In this document: positions 14,083 through 14,083 of the stretch, piece after piece | Layout: each line of letters starts with the position of its first letter | Position numbering within the stretch: position 1 is the stretch's first letter | Source of the DNA: Acidobacteriota bacterium | GTDB taxonomy: Bacteria > Acidobacteriota > Terriglobia > Bryobacterales > Bryobacteraceae | Direction: 5' to 3' | Assembly (NCBI GenBank): GCA_026394095.1 | Contig: JAPKYY010000445.1 | Coordinates: 1 to 14,083 of the forward strand | DNA: 14,083 nt | Translations under genes and position numbers: made by a program | The notes under the pieces: model-generated | Databases searched by the model: none | What the model saw: the letters and a program-made list of their open reading frames with translations, nothing else | What the model was told of the DNA's origin: nothing

Positions 14083-14083
14083 G

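Noticed and set aside
1..14083. CRISPR array, tRNA, rRNA or insertion sequence
   Set aside because: No regularly spaced short repeats, no recognisable tRNA cloverleaf or rRNA sequence, and no transposase or terminal inverted repeats. The only large-scale repetition is the paralogous phosphatase genes.

Overview
This window comes from a high-GC bacterium. The gene content suggests a soil-type Acidobacteriota (Solibacter/Bryobacter-like): large families of membrane-bound SpoIIE/RsbU-type phosphatases with sugar-binding-like N-terminal domains, plus scattered toxin-antitoxin (TA) pairs. This placement is inference from gene style; no taxonomic marker is present.

Layout, read in the direction of transcription of the main operon (minus strand, right to left). 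At the right edge is the 3' end of a soluble RsbU/SpoIIE-type phosphatase (from 14082 to 13768). Then come an RsbW/SpoIIAB-like ATP-binding kinase (13771-13331) and an RsbV/SpoIIAA-like STAS anti-anti-sigma factor (13327-12983). Together these form a partner-switching core. Directly behind them runs a tandem array of eight paralogous genes, called P1 to P8 here: P1 12974-12162 (truncated), P2 12169-10349, P3 10352-8745, P4 8107-6260, P5 6263-4494, P6 4501-2657, P7 1900-95 and P8 98-1 (cut by the window edge). P2 to P7 each show a signal peptide, an extracytoplasmic jelly-roll-like domain, five to seven membrane segments, a short coiled-coil linker and a complete cytoplasmic PP2C/SpoIIE phosphatase domain.

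The array is broken twice by TA modules on the plus strand: a VapBC pair (1994-2633) between P6 and P7, and a MazEF-like pair (8192-8739) between P3 and P4. Both lie antisense to the operon. In both, the toxin end abuts the upstream paralog's stop codon and the antitoxin start is divergent from the next paralog. The MazF-like toxin carries a nonsense codon (TGA) where its family has Trp. A short remnant resembling a phosphatase C-terminus sits just before P4.

Working model (inference): the kinase phosphorylates the STAS protein. The membrane phosphatases each sense a different extracellular ligand and dephosphorylate the same STAS protein, so many inputs converge on one switch. Adjacent paralogs overlap by 4 or 8 bp, and the codons for the conserved C-terminal Arg-Arg-Lys contain the Shine-Dalgarno sequence of the next gene, so the array is probably translated by coupling. 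No sigma factor, rRNA, tRNA, CRISPR array or insertion sequence was seen, and no gene-free stretch exceeds 300 bases.
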